From Shewanella carassii (lineage in GTDB: Bacteria; Pseudomonadota; Gammaproteobacteria; Enterobacterales; Shewanellaceae), in assembly GCF_002777975.1 (NCBI RefSeq), contig NZ_NGVS01000006.1, positions 450,100 through 514,099 on the forward strand: 64,000 nt of DNA, in the 5' to 3' direction. This document shows, in pieces, positions 37,758-47,353 of the stretch. The first letter of the stretch is position 1, and every line of letters begins with the position of its first letter. The notes beneath the pieces are model-generated. The model had not been told where the DNA came from, did no database searches, and saw only the letters and a list, made by a program, of their open reading frames with translations. The position numbers were made by a program, and so were the translations under genes.

Positions 37758-38480
37758 ATGACAGATCTTGAGCAGCAGGTTTTTACTCAAGTGCGTGCCA
37801 TTATTGCCAACGAAGAGCAGGTGATAGGGCGTCGCGGCATCCTGATCCCGCTTAAGAAGGCCATTATTGCTGATGGCGATATTCGCAATGTGATCGATAT
37901 TGTCGCGACCGATCCCGCTCTGGCAGCTCATCTGCTGTGGCGCAGCAATAACGCGCTTTCACCTTCCGTTCAGCCAAATCGCAGCCTCAAGGATGCCTTG
38001 GTGCGTCTGGGACAGGTCAATATCTACCGTTATGCCTTTAGCTTTTATCTTAAAGAGCGGCTCGATGAACTGCCGCAGCCTTATCGTAAACTGGTTCTGG
38101 GCTATTGGCGCCTGACCGAGTCCGTAGCGACCGAGTCGGTAGACAGCCTGCATCAGATGCAAGGGGTGCAGATAGACGCGGATGAAGTGCAGACTCTGGC
38201 GCTGTTCAGCGTCTTTGGTCAGATCATTGCCCTGACAGCGTTTGCCTATCTCAACGCCGAAGCCGAGCAGTGCTTCCCGCTGGGCATTATCAAGACTCTG
38301 ATAGAGACCCAGCAGCAGACGCTGACGGTGGAAGCTTTTGAATCTCTGGGGTTGGATGATGAGCTGCAAAGCGAGTTTATGGTCGCCCATAACCTGAGAC
38401 AGACCCGGGATCCCAATTCACCCGGACTAGTACTGAGAAGGGTATTGTCGCAGCGCGGCCTGCTGCTGAATCCTCTCTAA
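37758..38480 (+). CDS. HDOD domain-containing protein
   Basis: 240 residues covering one HDOD domain, a degenerate HD-type helical fold found in signalling proteins. Recognisable segments are IPPL-like ILIPLKKAI, VIDIVATDPALAAHLLWRSN, SLKDALVRLGQVNIYRYAFS near 80, and LALFSVFGQIIALTAFAYL near 153. No partner output domain is attached. It is monocistronic with a weak ribosome site. Confidence 0.8.
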   Translation: MTDLEQQVFTQVRAIIANEEQVIGRRGILIPLKKAIIADGDIRNVIDIVATDPALAAHLLWRSNNALSPSVQPNRSLKDALVRLGQVNIYRYAFSFYLKERLDELPQPYRKLVLGYWRLTESVATESVDSLHQMQGVQIDADEVQTLALFSVFGQIIALTAFAYLNAEAEQCFPLGIIKTLIETQQQTLTVEAFESLGLDDELQSEFMVAHNLRQTRDPNSPGLVLRRVLSQRGLLLNPL

Positions 38481-38528
38481 ATGCTTTTTGACTGCCGCCG
38501 ACTATCAGTGACGGTGGCAGCCGCCCAG

Positions 38529-39431
38529 TCAGTGTCTGTCCTGGCGCAGTAATCCCTCTTTGGCAATCAACTCCAGCAGCCTTTGCAGCTGCACTCTATT
38601 GCTGTTGTCGCGGCGGTAGGCACCGAACAGCGGCCGTTTCAGGCCCTCTTGTCCCAGTTTCACCGAGGTCAGGCTCAAGCCTTGGGCTTCGGTCAGTGAC
38701 CAGCTGGGCAAGGCCGCAACCCCTTCCTTACAGGCGATGCGTTGCAGCAACACATTGGTGAGATCGCAGCGTTTTTGTGGGCCGGGCACCACCCCGGCCG
38801 GTTCGAGGAAGTGACGGAAAATATCCAGCCTTTCCAGCGGCACCGGATAACTGATGATAGCTTCCCCGGCTAACTGCTGCGGCAGAATATACTTGTTTCC
38901 CGCCAGCGGATGATCTTTGGCCATCACCAGTCTCACTTCAAAATCAAATAGATGCTGATAGGCAAGGGCATGGCCGGGAACGGGATCTGAGGTCAGCACT
39001 ATATCCAGCTCACCGGTTTCCAGTGCATTGAGTGAGTCGAACAGGTGGCGGCTGGAGAGATCCAGGTTGGCATCCGGATAAGACTGATGAAAGGCCTCCA
39101 TCACGGGCATCAGCCAGCGAAAACAGCTGTGGCATTCAATGCCAACCTTTAACGGGCCGCTGCTAACTGCCAGGCCTCGTTTGAGTACCGACTCAGTTTC
39201 CTGTACCCGCGGCAGTATCTCTTCTGCCAGGGTCAGCAGGCGACTGCCTTCCAGCGTGAAGGTCAGAGGCTTGCTTTTGCGAACAAATACCTGGGAGTTA
39301 ATTCGGGTCTCCAACTCTTTAATCTGATGTGACAGCGCCGACTGGGTGACAAAACGTTTCTTCGCCGCGCCGGCCAGACTGCCACTTTCTTTCAGTGCTA
39401 TCAGAGTACGAAGGTGTCTCAGCTCTATCAT
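38529..39431 (-). CDS. metR: Methionine-pathway regulator MetR (LysR family)
   Basis: Activates metE and other met genes with homocysteine as co-inducer. 300 residues. Winged helix at the N-terminus (RHLRTLIALKESGSLAGAAKKRFVTQSALSHQIKELE, 5-41) and the MetR-typical GIECHSCFRWLMPVMEAFHQ near 98. It is divergent from metE, the classic arrangement, with a shared 160-base control region. Confidence 0.92.
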   Translation of the reverse strand: MIELRHLRTLIALKESGSLAGAAKKRFVTQSALSHQIKELETRINSQVFVRKSKPLTFTLEGSRLLTLAEEILPRVQETESVLKRGLAVSSGPLKVGIECHSCFRWLMPVMEAFHQSYPDANLDLSSRHLFDSLNALETGELDIVLTSDPVPGHALAYQHLFDFEVRLVMAKDHPLAGNKYILPQQLAGEAIISYPVPLERLDIFRHFLEPAGVVPGPQKRCDLTNVLLQRIACKEGVAALPSWSLTEAQGLSLTSVKLGQEGLKRPLFGAYRRDNSNRVQLQRLLELIAKEGLLRQDRH

Positions 39432-39440
39432 TTCCTCTCC

Positions 39441-39459
39441 ACATGAATGCCGCTCATGT
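39441..39459. promoter_or_regulatory. Probable MetR binding palindrome
   Basis: ACATGA-ATGCCGC-TCATGT in the metR-metE interval. It contains TGAATGCCGCTCA, close to the MetR consensus TGAA-N5-TTCA. It lies 10 bases upstream of the metR start, so it may also mediate autorepression. Confidence 0.55.
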
Positions 39460-39511
39460 TGCCCTTGAATTCAATTCGGTTGCCTGTGCTGAGACTAACA
39501 CAATAAACTTC

Positions 39512-39536
39512 TAGACGTCCAGACGCCCATGTCTAT
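39512..39536. promoter_or_regulatory. MetJ operator (tandem met boxes)
   Basis: Consecutive 8-mers AGACGTCC (39513-39520), AGACGCCC (39521-39528) and ATGTCTAT (39529-39536). The first two match the met box AGACGTCT at 7 and 6 of 8 positions. MetJ with SAM would repress metE from here. Confidence 0.75.
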
Positions 39537-39597
39537 TTGTTGTATTCCGGCGTCACCAGTCATTTGCCGCATGTTTTTATAAAGGATGGAATACACT

Positions 39598-41868
39598 ATG
39601 CAGTTAAACAGTCTTGGCTTTCCCCGTATCGGACGTCGCCGCGAGCTCAAGTTCGCCCTAGAAAAGTATTGGCGTGGAGAGTCCAGCCAAGCCGAACTAC
39701 AGAGTGTTGCCAAGGAGCTTAGGCGTACCCACTGGCAGTGGCAGGCCGATGCCGGGGTGGCGCTGTTGCCGGTCGGTGACTTTGCTTACTATGATCAGGT
39801 GCTGACCCTGAGTGCGACTCTGGGAGTCATTCCTGAGCGTCACCGTGACGGCGGCGCAGTCAATCTCGATACTCTGTTCCGGATTGCCCGTGGCCGAGCC
39901 CCTAGCGGTAAGGAGGCCCCGGCGTCAGAAATGACCAAGTACTTCAACACTAACTACCATTATCTGGTGCCGGAGCTTAGCGAAGATCAACGCTTCGATA
40001 TCGCCTGGGAACAGTTGTTTGAAGAGGTGGCCGAGGCTCAGGCGCTGGGCCACACCGCCAAGCCGGTACTGCTGGGGCCGGTCACTTTCCTGTATCTGTC
40101 CAAGACAGTGGGCTCAGAGTTCGACCGTTTGACACTGCTGCCGGCGCTGCTGGAATGTTATCAAGCCATTCTGGCCCGCTTTGCCGCCCAGGGGGTTGAA
40201 TGGGTGCAACTGGATGAACCCGCGCTGGCACTCGAGCTGGATGACAACTGGCAGCAGGCCTTCAATCAGGCCTACGGCGTGCTCGAGTTGGCGCCGCTCA
40301 AGCTGTTGCTGGCAACCTATTACGGCACTGTTGCTCACCATCAAAGTCTGTTGTCGGCACTGCCGGTGGCGGGTATTCACCTGGATCTGGTCGCCGCGCC
40401 CGAGCAGTTGCAGGCCTTTGTCGGGGCACTGGCGCCTGAGCAGGTGTTGTCGGTTGGGGTGATCAACGGCCGTAACGTCTGGGCCGCCGAGCTGGATCTT
40501 GTGGCCGAGCAGTTGGCACCACTGGCGCGGGATCTGGGAGACAGGCTCTGGCTCGCCACTTCCTGCTCTCTGTTGCATACCCCGGTGGATCTCGAAGTGG
40601 AAACCGCGTTGGCGCCCGAGCTCAAGAGCCTACTGGCCTTCGCCCGGCAAAAACTCAAAGAGTTGCAGGAGCTCAAGGCGCTTTTGGCGGCGCCTGAGAC
40701 TGAAAGTGCCAAAGCCGTGGTGGCTCGTTGCCGGAGTCGGCGCTTGGCCAGGGCGCAGGGGCGTAATCAGCAGCTCAGTGCCAGAATCGATGCCCTGAGC
40801 GCAACCGATTACGACCGAAACCATGAGTTTGAGGTGCGCAGACAAGCCCAGCAGGCCAGGTTCAAGTTGCCTTTGTTGCCGACGACTACCATAGGTTCAT
40901 TCCCGCAGACGGCAGCCATTCGTAACCTGCGTAGCCGCTGGCGCAAGGGTGAGTTGGACGATGCTGTGTACACAGAGCAACTGCAACAGGTGACCCGGGA
41001 CACCATAGAACGGCAGCTCAAGTTGGGAATAGATGTGCTGGTACACGGTGAAGCCGAGCGCAACGACATGGTGGAATACTTTGGTGAACAGCTCGACGGC
41101 GTAGGTTTTACCAAACATGGCTGGGTGCAGAGTTATGGTTCCCGCTGCGTTAAGCCACCGCTGATCTACGCCGATGTGACCCGTCCCAAGGCGATGACAG
41201 TCGACTGGGCCGAATATGCCCAGAGTCTCACTGACAAGCCGGTGAAAGGCATGTTGACCGGTCCCGTGACCCTATTGCATTGGTCCTTTGCCCGCGAGGA
41301 TATCAGCCGCGAGCAGATAGCGACTCAGTTGGCTCTGGCGATACGCGATGAAGTAGTGGCATTGGAGCAGGCGGGCATAGGCATTATTCAGATTGATGAG
41401 CCGGCTTTTAGGGAGGGCTTGCCGCTCAAACGCAGCGATTGGGCCTATTATCTCGATTGGGCTGTGGCTGCCTTCAAACTCAGCGCCGCCGGTGTCAGGG
41501 ATGAGACCCAGATCCATACCCATATGTGTTACAGCGAATTCAACGACACGATTGCCGCAATTGCCGCCATGGATGCCGATGTGATCACTATAGAAACCTC
41601 ACGCTCGCGGATGGAGTTGTTGAATGCCTTTGAAGACTTTGACTACCCCAATGAAATCGGCCCCGGGGTTTATGATATTCACTCCCCCAATATTCCAACT
41701 GTTGAGGCCATGGTGAGCCTGATTGAAAAGGCGGCGCAGAAAATTCCTTTGCGTCAGCTCTGGGTCAATCCGGATTGCGGCTTGAAGACCCGTAATTGGG
41801 AGGAAGTCGAGCCAGCCTTGAAGAACATGGTCGATGCCACCAGGGAGTTGCGACGTCGACTCGGCTAA
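39598..41868 (+). CDS. metE: Cobalamin-independent methionine synthase MetE
   Basis: Methylates homocysteine using 5-methyl-THF-triglutamate without B12. 756 residues from ATG 39598 (E. coli 753). N-terminal LGFPRIGRRRELKFALEKYW, the second barrel start LLPTTTIGSFPQTAAIR near 425, and the zinc ligands His and Cys in THMCYSEF and Cys in WVNPDCGLKTR near the end are present. An ATG at 39586 is in frame but has no spaced ribosome site. Control by MetR and MetJ is indicated by the upstream sites. Confidence 0.96.
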   Translation: MQLNSLGFPRIGRRRELKFALEKYWRGESSQAELQSVAKELRRTHWQWQADAGVALLPVGDFAYYDQVLTLSATLGVIPERHRDGGAVNLDTLFRIARGRAPSGKEAPASEMTKYFNTNYHYLVPELSEDQRFDIAWEQLFEEVAEAQALGHTAKPVLLGPVTFLYLSKTVGSEFDRLTLLPALLECYQAILARFAAQGVEWVQLDEPALALELDDNWQQAFNQAYGVLELAPLKLLLATYYGTVAHHQSLLSALPVAGIHLDLVAAPEQLQAFVGALAPEQVLSVGVINGRNVWAAELDLVAEQLAPLARDLGDRLWLATSCSLLHTPVDLEVETALAPELKSLLAFARQKLKELQELKALLAAPETESAKAVVARCRSRRLARAQGRNQQLSARIDALSATDYDRNHEFEVRRQAQQARFKLPLLPTTTIGSFPQTAAIRNLRSRWRKGELDDAVYTEQLQQVTRDTIERQLKLGIDVLVHGEAERNDMVEYFGEQLDGVGFTKHGWVQSYGSRCVKPPLIYADVTRPKAMTVDWAEYAQSLTDKPVKGMLTGPVTLLHWSFAREDISREQIATQLALAIRDEVVALEQAGIGIIQIDEPAFREGLPLKRSDWAYYLDWAVAAFKLSAAGVRDETQIHTHMCYSEFNDTIAAIAAMDADVITIETSRSRMELLNAFEDFDYPNEIGPGVYDIHSPNIPTVEAMVSLIEKAAQKIPLRQLWVNPDCGLKTRNWEEVEPALKNMVDATRELRRRLG

Positions 41869-41871
41869 AAG

Positions 41872-41900
41872 CCGTCAGGGGCGCATTGCGCCCCTGACGG
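41872..41900. terminator. Strong hairpin after metE
   Basis: Perfect 13-bp stem CCGTCAGGGGCGC / GCGCCCCTGACGG with a 3-base loop, starting 3 bases after the metE stop. The T run on the plus strand is poor, but the position between convergent genes fits a terminator. Confidence 0.75.
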
Positions 41901-41926
41901 TATCTTGATGTTAATGAGCCCAAGGC

Positions 41927-42253
41927 TTAACCCATGCTCATTCCCACCATGATCAGGCCAACTGTGCCCAGGATGATCAAGCTTGAGAAGGTCGTGCCCA
42001 GTATGGCGAAAATTTTCTGGCGCTCTTTCTGTAGCAGGCCACCAATACCCAATCCCAACGATACCAGGCAGACCAGCATCATGAAGATCAGCATCAAGCC
42101 CACAAGAACCGCTTCGACGGAGTTTTCATCCAGGCCGCCCGGTGTGGTCGTCTCCAGAACCCCGGCGACAATAAGCATGATAAACAGGGTGATTCCGCTA
42201 AAAATGCTGGTGGCAAATGAGGCGATCCCCGGACCCGAATGTTTTAATTGCAT
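41927..42253 (-). CDS. Small membrane protein (DUF4190-like topology)
   Basis: 108 residues with three hydrophobic segments (about 9-33, 49-73 and 82-106). The opening HSGPGIASFATSIFSG resembles the S-GIASFV-S--SG start of widespread small membrane proteins, but the family cannot be fixed by eye. ATG 42253 has AGGGA 7 bases upstream; the frame to 42358 is not supported. Function unknown. Confidence 0.7.
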   Translation of the reverse strand: MQLKHSGPGIASFATSIFSGITLFIMLIVAGVLETTTPGGLDENSVEAVLVGLMLIFMMLVCLVSLGLGIGGLLQKERQKIFAILGTTFSSLIILGTVGLIMVGMSMG

Positions 42254-42390
42254 AGCAATCCCTTGATTTCTTCCTATGGTTATCCATCTGAGAAATATAC
42301 AGAAAATGAGGGAAATATGCCATCGAGCATTTCTGTCTATACTCAGGTCAGCACGCAAACTTGGATGTTGCCACTCTCAGGAGAAGCCTT

Positions 42391-42594
42391 ATGAGCCATG
42401 TGTACAAGATAATAGAACTGACAGGTTCATCCCCCATCAGCTCAGATGAAGCGGTCAAGAATGCCATTGAGGCCGCCAGCCAGTCGCTGCACAATCTGCG
42501 CTGGTTTGAAGTGATAGATACCCGTGGCCACCTGGAAGCCGGTGTTATCGCTCATTGGCAGGTCACCATCAAGGTGGGTTTTACCCTGGATTAG
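42391..42594 (+). CDS. Dodecin-type flavin-binding protein
   Basis: 67 residues, the usual dodecin size. Sequence pattern [38 protein letters not shown], then the second strand pair ending [11 protein letters not shown], is diagnostic. Dodecins form hollow dodecamers that store or buffer flavins; the Trp of RWFEV stacks on the isoalloxazine ring. AGGAG lies before ATG 42391. Confidence 0.92.
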   Translation: MSHVYKIIELTGSSPISSDEAVKNAIEAASQSLHNLRWFEVIDTRGHLEAGVIAHWQVTIKVGFTLD

Positions 42595-42602
42595 GCTTGA
42601 AT

Positions 42603-43784
42603 TCAGGCGTCTCTTGGCAAACCCTTTTCCACTATCCGGATCAGGCGCCCCGTCTTACGGGCGGGAATGGGCGCTGTGTCCTTGCCGCTGAGTTTTTCGG
42701 CCTGCTGCGCCAGTGCCCACGTGATGTGCTCGGCGACCAGCTCCGAGGCATCTGTCAGTCGTGCCTGCAGGGCGGCGACTATGGCTTCGCTGCCGGGGGC
42801 ATTGCCCAGCGCCACCGCAATATTACGTAGCCAACGTTCATGGCCTATGCGGCGGATGGCGCTGCCTTCGGTGTTTTTCAAAAACTCGGTCTCACTCCAA
42901 GCAAACAGCTCCAGTAGCTTGGGCTGTTTCAGCTGTGGCCTTAGATGAAAGTCGGCCTCGGCGGTCAAGGGGGCTGCGCGGTTGATGGGGCATACCAGCT
43001 GGCAGTCATCGCAGCCATAGATGCGATTACCGAGCATTGGTCGAAACTCCAGCGGAATGCTGCCGGCCAGCTCTATGGTGAGGTAGGATATACAGCGGCG
43101 TCCATCGACGACATAGGGCTCGACTATGGCCCCGGTTGGGCAACTTGTGATGCAGGCGACGCAAGTATTGCAGCCTTCGGCTATAGGAACATCCACAGGC
43201 AGTGGCAGGTTCACCAGCAGTTCGCCGAGGAAAAACCAACTGCCGGCCTCATGGTTGAGGATCAGTGAGTGTTTACCTGTCCAACCGATCCCGGCCTTTT
43301 CTGCCAGCGGCCGTTCCAGAATGGGAGCCGAGTCGACGAAGGGCCGAAAACCACTGCCTTCAAGTTGCAGGGCTTTGAGTGCTTCATCTATGCGCTCGCC
43401 CAACTTTTTCAGGCGATTGCGCATCAGCTTGTGATAGTCGCGGCCACCGGCATAGCGGGAGATGTAGCCAAGGTTGGGATCTTTGAGATTGAAGGCAAAT
43501 CCCGCTTCTGGCGGTAAGTAGTCCATCCGTACCGAGATGACTCTCAAAGTGCCGGGATGCAACTCGGCCGGACGAGCGCGCATCATGCCGTGGCTGGCCA
43601 TATAGCCCATTTCACCGTGATAGCCCTTATTGAGCCAGTCCTGTAGTTTGGGTTCTTCGCGGCGAAGATCTGTATCTGTGATCCCCACTTGAGCAAAACC
43701 CAGCTCTTTACCCCAGGCTTTTATGTCGCGGGCAAGCTTGCCAAGCATGTTGGGATCAAATTGTGGCGCTTGGGGGATAGGCAT
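42603..43784 (-). CDS. queG: Epoxyqueuosine reductase QueG
   Basis: Last step of queuosine synthesis, reducing epoxyqueuosine in tRNA; uses cobalamin and two 4Fe-4S clusters. 393 residues. Cluster motifs are CNTCVACITSCPTGAI (near 193-208) and CDDCQLVCPINR (near 256). The N-terminal KELGFAQVGITDTDL and DYHKLMRNRLKKLGE also match the family, and a HEAT-like C-terminus follows. It is B12-dependent, which fits the riboswitch-controlled receptor at 34.9 kb. Confidence 0.95.
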   Translation of the reverse strand: MPIPQAPQFDPNMLGKLARDIKAWGKELGFAQVGITDTDLRREEPKLQDWLNKGYHGEMGYMASHGMMRARPAELHPGTLRVISVRMDYLPPEAGFAFNLKDPNLGYISRYAGGRDYHKLMRNRLKKLGERIDEALKALQLEGSGFRPFVDSAPILERPLAEKAGIGWTGKHSLILNHEAGSWFFLGELLVNLPLPVDVPIAEGCNTCVACITSCPTGAIVEPYVVDGRRCISYLTIELAGSIPLEFRPMLGNRIYGCDDCQLVCPINRAAPLTAEADFHLRPQLKQPKLLELFAWSETEFLKNTEGSAIRRIGHERWLRNIAVALGNAPGSEAIVAALQARLTDASELVAEHITWALAQQAEKLSGKDTAPIPARKTGRLIRIVEKGLPRDA

Positions 43785-43908
43785 GAACAGAGGCTGACCG
43801 GGTAAAAGTGGTGATTATATCAGTAAAGCAGAATCGCTCACAGTTGCCGCAAACGCCTATGTCGGCCTTTGCCGGTGCTATGCTTGAAGAAATTGACTGG
43901 GAGACAAT

Positions 43909-44730
43909 ATGCCGGGAATCGACACCTTGCTCAGGGGCTGCGTGATAGTGTTCTGTTGTGCGCTTGCTAGCCTAGCCCTGGCCAATGTTCGGCCTGCAGA
44001 GGATAAGTTGCCTAAGCTGAGATTCTTGACCGAAACTTGGCCTCCTATGAGCTATGAGCGTCATGGTAACGCCGAAGGTTATGCGGTGGCTCTGGTGCGG
44101 GCATTATATCGCCGGGTTGCAGCCACCGACAGCAATCCAGTGATAGAAGTATTGCCTTGGGCCCGGGCGATGAATATCGCGAACCAGGAGCCCAACGTCT
44201 TGCTGTTTGCCACTTCCATCAATGAACAACGGCGGCCGGAATTTGATTTTGTTGGCCCGATTGCCGAGACCCGCATTCAGCTCTATGCCCGCGAGGATGA
44301 TGATTTCACCCCGGCAGATCTGTCGCAGGCGGTTGCAGCCGGTAATATTGCCCTTTACCGCAACTCTCCGGCGCAGATGTTGTTGAAGTCTGTTCCGGAT
44401 GAGCAGTTGTTGATCTCAAGTTTTCCTCAATATTCGGCCAGACAGTTATTGCATAAGCGAGTACGTTATTGGTGCCAGGCGGATATCGCGGTACAGGACG
44501 TCTTGCGGCAGTTGGACCAAACTCCGGCGGCGGTGCGTCCTGTATTGGAATTGGCACACTTGCGCCTTTATCTGGCGTTCTCCGGCGGTACGGCTCCTGA
44601 GCGGGTCGAAGCCTGGCACAAGGCGCTATTGGCATTGCAGCAAAATGGTGAATTTGACGCGCTCTATTATGAGTGGTTTGGCGTTAACCCTTCTCTACAG
44701 CCAGCTGAAGTATTGTGGCGTACGCCATAA
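43909..44730 (+). CDS. Periplasmic solute-binding protein family 3
   Basis: 273 residues with a signal peptide (about 1-25). The SBP_bac_3 fold is shown by LRFLTETWPPMSYERHGNAEGYAVALVRALYRR, then LPWARAMNIANQEPNVLLFATSINEQRRPEFDFVGPI, the typical amino-acid-binding pattern seen in stand-alone Shewanella and Vibrio proteins. No transporter genes are adjacent, so it may be an orphan binding or sensory protein. Confidence 0.85.
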   Translation: MPGIDTLLRGCVIVFCCALASLALANVRPAEDKLPKLRFLTETWPPMSYERHGNAEGYAVALVRALYRRVAATDSNPVIEVLPWARAMNIANQEPNVLLFATSINEQRRPEFDFVGPIAETRIQLYAREDDDFTPADLSQAVAAGNIALYRNSPAQMLLKSVPDEQLLISSFPQYSARQLLHKRVRYWCQADIAVQDVLRQLDQTPAAVRPVLELAHLRLYLAFSGGTAPERVEAWHKALLALQQNGEFDALYYEWFGVNPSLQPAEVLWRTP

Positions 44731-44754
44731 TTTGCTGAGACTCTGATTGGCCTA

Positions 44755-46626
44755 TCAGGCGGTTTCCACCCGGTTGCGACCTCGATTCTTGGCACAATAG
44801 AGGGCATCGTCGGCCAATTTCAAAAGCTCTTCAAACTCCTTTTCCTTATCCAGCGTGGCAATGCCGACACTAATGGTAACCATGGGGCCATCTTTCATGT
44901 CATCGGGGTGAGATTGGGCTATGGTCTGGCGCAGACGTTCGGCGATTTTAAAACACTCTTGCTTATCGGTTTCCGGTAACAACAACAGAAACTCTTCACC
45001 GCCAATCCGCCCCAGCAGATCTTGTTCGCGGATCAGGGTTTGGCTCAGACTTGCCAGATGTTGCAAGACCTTATCGCCACCATCGTGACCAAACTGATCA
45101 TTGATATCCTTGAAGTTATCGGCATCGAAGAGAATCAGAGATAAGGGTTTACCGGTTGCCAATGCCTGGTCGAATAAGGTTTCACCTTTGTAGTAGGTGT
45201 AGCGGCGGTTAGCCAACTGAGTCAGGTGGTCTGTGTGGGCAATTTTTTGAAACTGGCGTGATTTGCGGGTTTGCTTAAAGGCCATGACCGCCGTGATGAG
45301 GATGATGATGCTGGCAAGAACCAGCACCGCCAACTGCAATAGACGGTTTTGTCGCAGTATCTGTACCTCTTGCTCTTTCAGACGTTCACTTTCCAGCAGC
45401 CGTTGGTTCTCCTTGGCCATACGGTCGGCGTTGAAACGGGTACGCATCTCTGTAGTGCGATAAGACTGTAGTTTGTTGTCCAGCTCAGAGTGCAGGGAGA
45501 TATATAATTTCAGTACCTTGGTAGACTCTTGCCATAGTCCTTGGGCGGCAAATACCTCGCTCTTGAGCAGGTAGAGCTCGGCCAGGCCGCGGTCATTATT
45601 GATATCCCTGAAACTTTTTTCGGCTTTTGCCAGTGGTGCCATAGCTTGTTCTGGATGCCCTTGGCGCAGCAGTACCTCGGCACTATAGAGTTGCATAAAG
45701 CTGTAATATGCCCCCTGCTGCTCGGTAATAAAGGGTCTGGCACGCTCCAGTGCCGCTATGGCATCCTCGACTCTCCCGAGTTTCAACAGTGAACCGGCCA
45801 TATTGACCGAAACCCCGGCCGCCTCTATAGCTATCCCTTGCTGTTTGAAATAGTTGTAGGAGAGCTGGAATTTGGCCACAGCCGCCTCGAAATCGCCTAA
45901 CTCTTCAAGGGCTAATGCCATATCGCCATTGATGATATAGGCCAGATCTTCTCTACCACTCTGGCGGTAGAGCTGTTCCAGTTGACGATAATAGTTGAGT
46001 GCACTCTGTGGATCGCCGAAGCGGCGAAGACTGGTGGCCAGATCGATCAGGTTAAACTGGCCCCAATAATTCAGTTGCAGTTGCTCATAGAGTCGCTGAG
46101 CCGTCAACAGATCTTCCAGCGCCAGCGCAAAATTGCCCTGAAAGGAATACATGGCGCCGCGCATACTGCGGGTATCGGCGATCAGGCGATGATCTTCGAG
46201 GTGATAAGCCTGTTCCAGCGCCAGATCGTAATCGGCTCTGGCCTGTTCCATATCCCCCTTCTGTTGGGAGTACCAGCCATGACAGAGACGAAAATCGGTT
46301 AACGCGTCGGGATAGGACTGATTGGCCGGAGCATCTAACTGTTGGTTGGCAAAGGTAATGGCGGCATCGATCTGGGCTGCGCTTTGCGAGTCAAAACCCC
46401 AGCAGCGTGCTCGCCTTAGCCTTACCTGTCGGTCATCATCATCGTCCGCCAATAACTTAGCTATCTGATCCAGTGTTTGCTGTACTTTCGCCGCGTTATT
46501 GATTTGCCCATCTTCAATAAGCTTAAACAGTTGATCAGCCTCTGGGTTGTCCTGTGCCGCGGCATAGGGAGATATGCCGGACAGAAGCAGCAGAGTGAGG
46601 ACTGATTTGAGAAAATAGGGCTTCAC
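44755..46626 (-). CDS. TPR-containing membrane diguanylate cyclase
   Basis: Predicted to make c-di-GMP. 623 residues: signal peptide (1-24), periplasmic TPR-like repeats (about 100-385), membrane segment near 428-450 (LQLAVLVLASIIILITAVMA), and a C-terminal GGDEF domain. The active site is GGEEF in LLGRIGGEEFLLLLPE, with DADNFKDINDQFGHDGGDKVL upstream. The intact GGEEF predicts activity. No RxxD inhibitory site is obvious five residues before it. It is convergent with the binding protein, whose stop is 25 bases away. Confidence 0.92.
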   Translation of the reverse strand: MKPYFLKSVLTLLLLSGISPYAAAQDNPEADQLFKLIEDGQINNAAKVQQTLDQIAKLLADDDDDRQVRLRRARCWGFDSQSAAQIDAAITFANQQLDAPANQSYPDALTDFRLCHGWYSQQKGDMEQARADYDLALEQAYHLEDHRLIADTRSMRGAMYSFQGNFALALEDLLTAQRLYEQLQLNYWGQFNLIDLATSLRRFGDPQSALNYYRQLEQLYRQSGREDLAYIINGDMALALEELGDFEAAVAKFQLSYNYFKQQGIAIEAAGVSVNMAGSLLKLGRVEDAIAALERARPFITEQQGAYYSFMQLYSAEVLLRQGHPEQAMAPLAKAEKSFRDINNDRGLAELYLLKSEVFAAQGLWQESTKVLKLYISLHSELDNKLQSYRTTEMRTRFNADRMAKENQRLLESERLKEQEVQILRQNRLLQLAVLVLASIIILITAVMAFKQTRKSRQFQKIAHTDHLTQLANRRYTYYKGETLFDQALATGKPLSLILFDADNFKDINDQFGHDGGDKVLQHLASLSQTLIREQDLLGRIGGEEFLLLLPETDKQECFKIAERLRQTIAQSHPDDMKDGPMVTISVGIATLDKEKEFEELLKLADDALYCAKNRGRNRVETA

Positions 46627-46862
46627 GCTGACCGAGTACGTTGTGTTTAAATCATGTGCTTAAGCATACGCACCAAGCTTGAGACTGACCAGAGTTAATT
46701 GTGGATTAACCCAATCGCTTCGGTGATTTACTGTTGCAGCAATGCAGGTGAACCGCGATTTTTCCCGTGGTGATGCTAGAACTGGGGAGAGGTTGATGGA
46801 ATGGATTGCCCTTTATGGCCGATGTTATACTCGCCGCCAACTGCTTTTAGACGGAATACACA

Positions 46863-47300
46863 ATGACTCAAGTTGATGCTCAATACCGGCAACAGGCACA
46901 TAGTGCCGCCATCAATATCTGCTCTCAAGTTCTGCCCATGGATAAGTTGCCGACGGCGCTGAAAGAAGCCTATGACAATCTTTTTGAACAACTGTTGGAG
47001 GATAAGGAGTCTGAGTTCAAACAGGCTTGGGACAAGTTGCCGCCAAGTGCCGCCAAGTTGTTGCCGAGAGCCGATTTTCACGGCTTTTTTATCGCGTCGG
47101 CCTGGTTGCAACTGAGTTTGATGGCCCAGGATATCGCCCAGTTGGCGGATACCGATAAGGCCATTGCCGAGCAGGAATATAGCGGCATATATGATCGTAT
47201 TTCACAATCGGCGCTCAAAGAAAGTGTACGCAAGTTGAAAAAGGCCCGTACCGATAGGCGCTTGCTCAACAGTATTCGAGATGTGATAGCCAATGGCTAA
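46863..47300 (+). CDS. DUF3069-like small cytoplasmic protein
   Basis: 145 residues, helical, no signal or membrane segment. It has the look of a Shewanella/Vibrio conserved protein (PMDKLPTALKEAYDNLFEQLLE, LPRADFHGFFIASAWLQLSLMAQDIAQLADT, LKESVRKLKKARTDRRLL). I assign DUF3069 from memory, with moderate confidence. ACGGAA lies before the ATG; a terminator follows. Confidence 0.65.
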   Translation: MTQVDAQYRQQAHSAAINICSQVLPMDKLPTALKEAYDNLFEQLLEDKESEFKQAWDKLPPSAAKLLPRADFHGFFIASAWLQLSLMAQDIAQLADTDKAIAEQEYSGIYDRISQSALKESVRKLKKARTDRRLLNSIRDVIANG

Positions 47301-47302
47301 AT

Positions 47303-47337
47303 AAAAAACCGGCATTATTTTTAATGCCGGTTTTTTT
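47303..47337. terminator. Bidirectional terminator between the DUF3069-like gene and maeA
   Basis: AAAAAACCGGCATTA (47303-47317) pairs with TAATGCCGGTTTTTT (47322-47336). Confidence 0.92.
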
Positions 47338-47353
47338 ATGGGCACGGACGCTC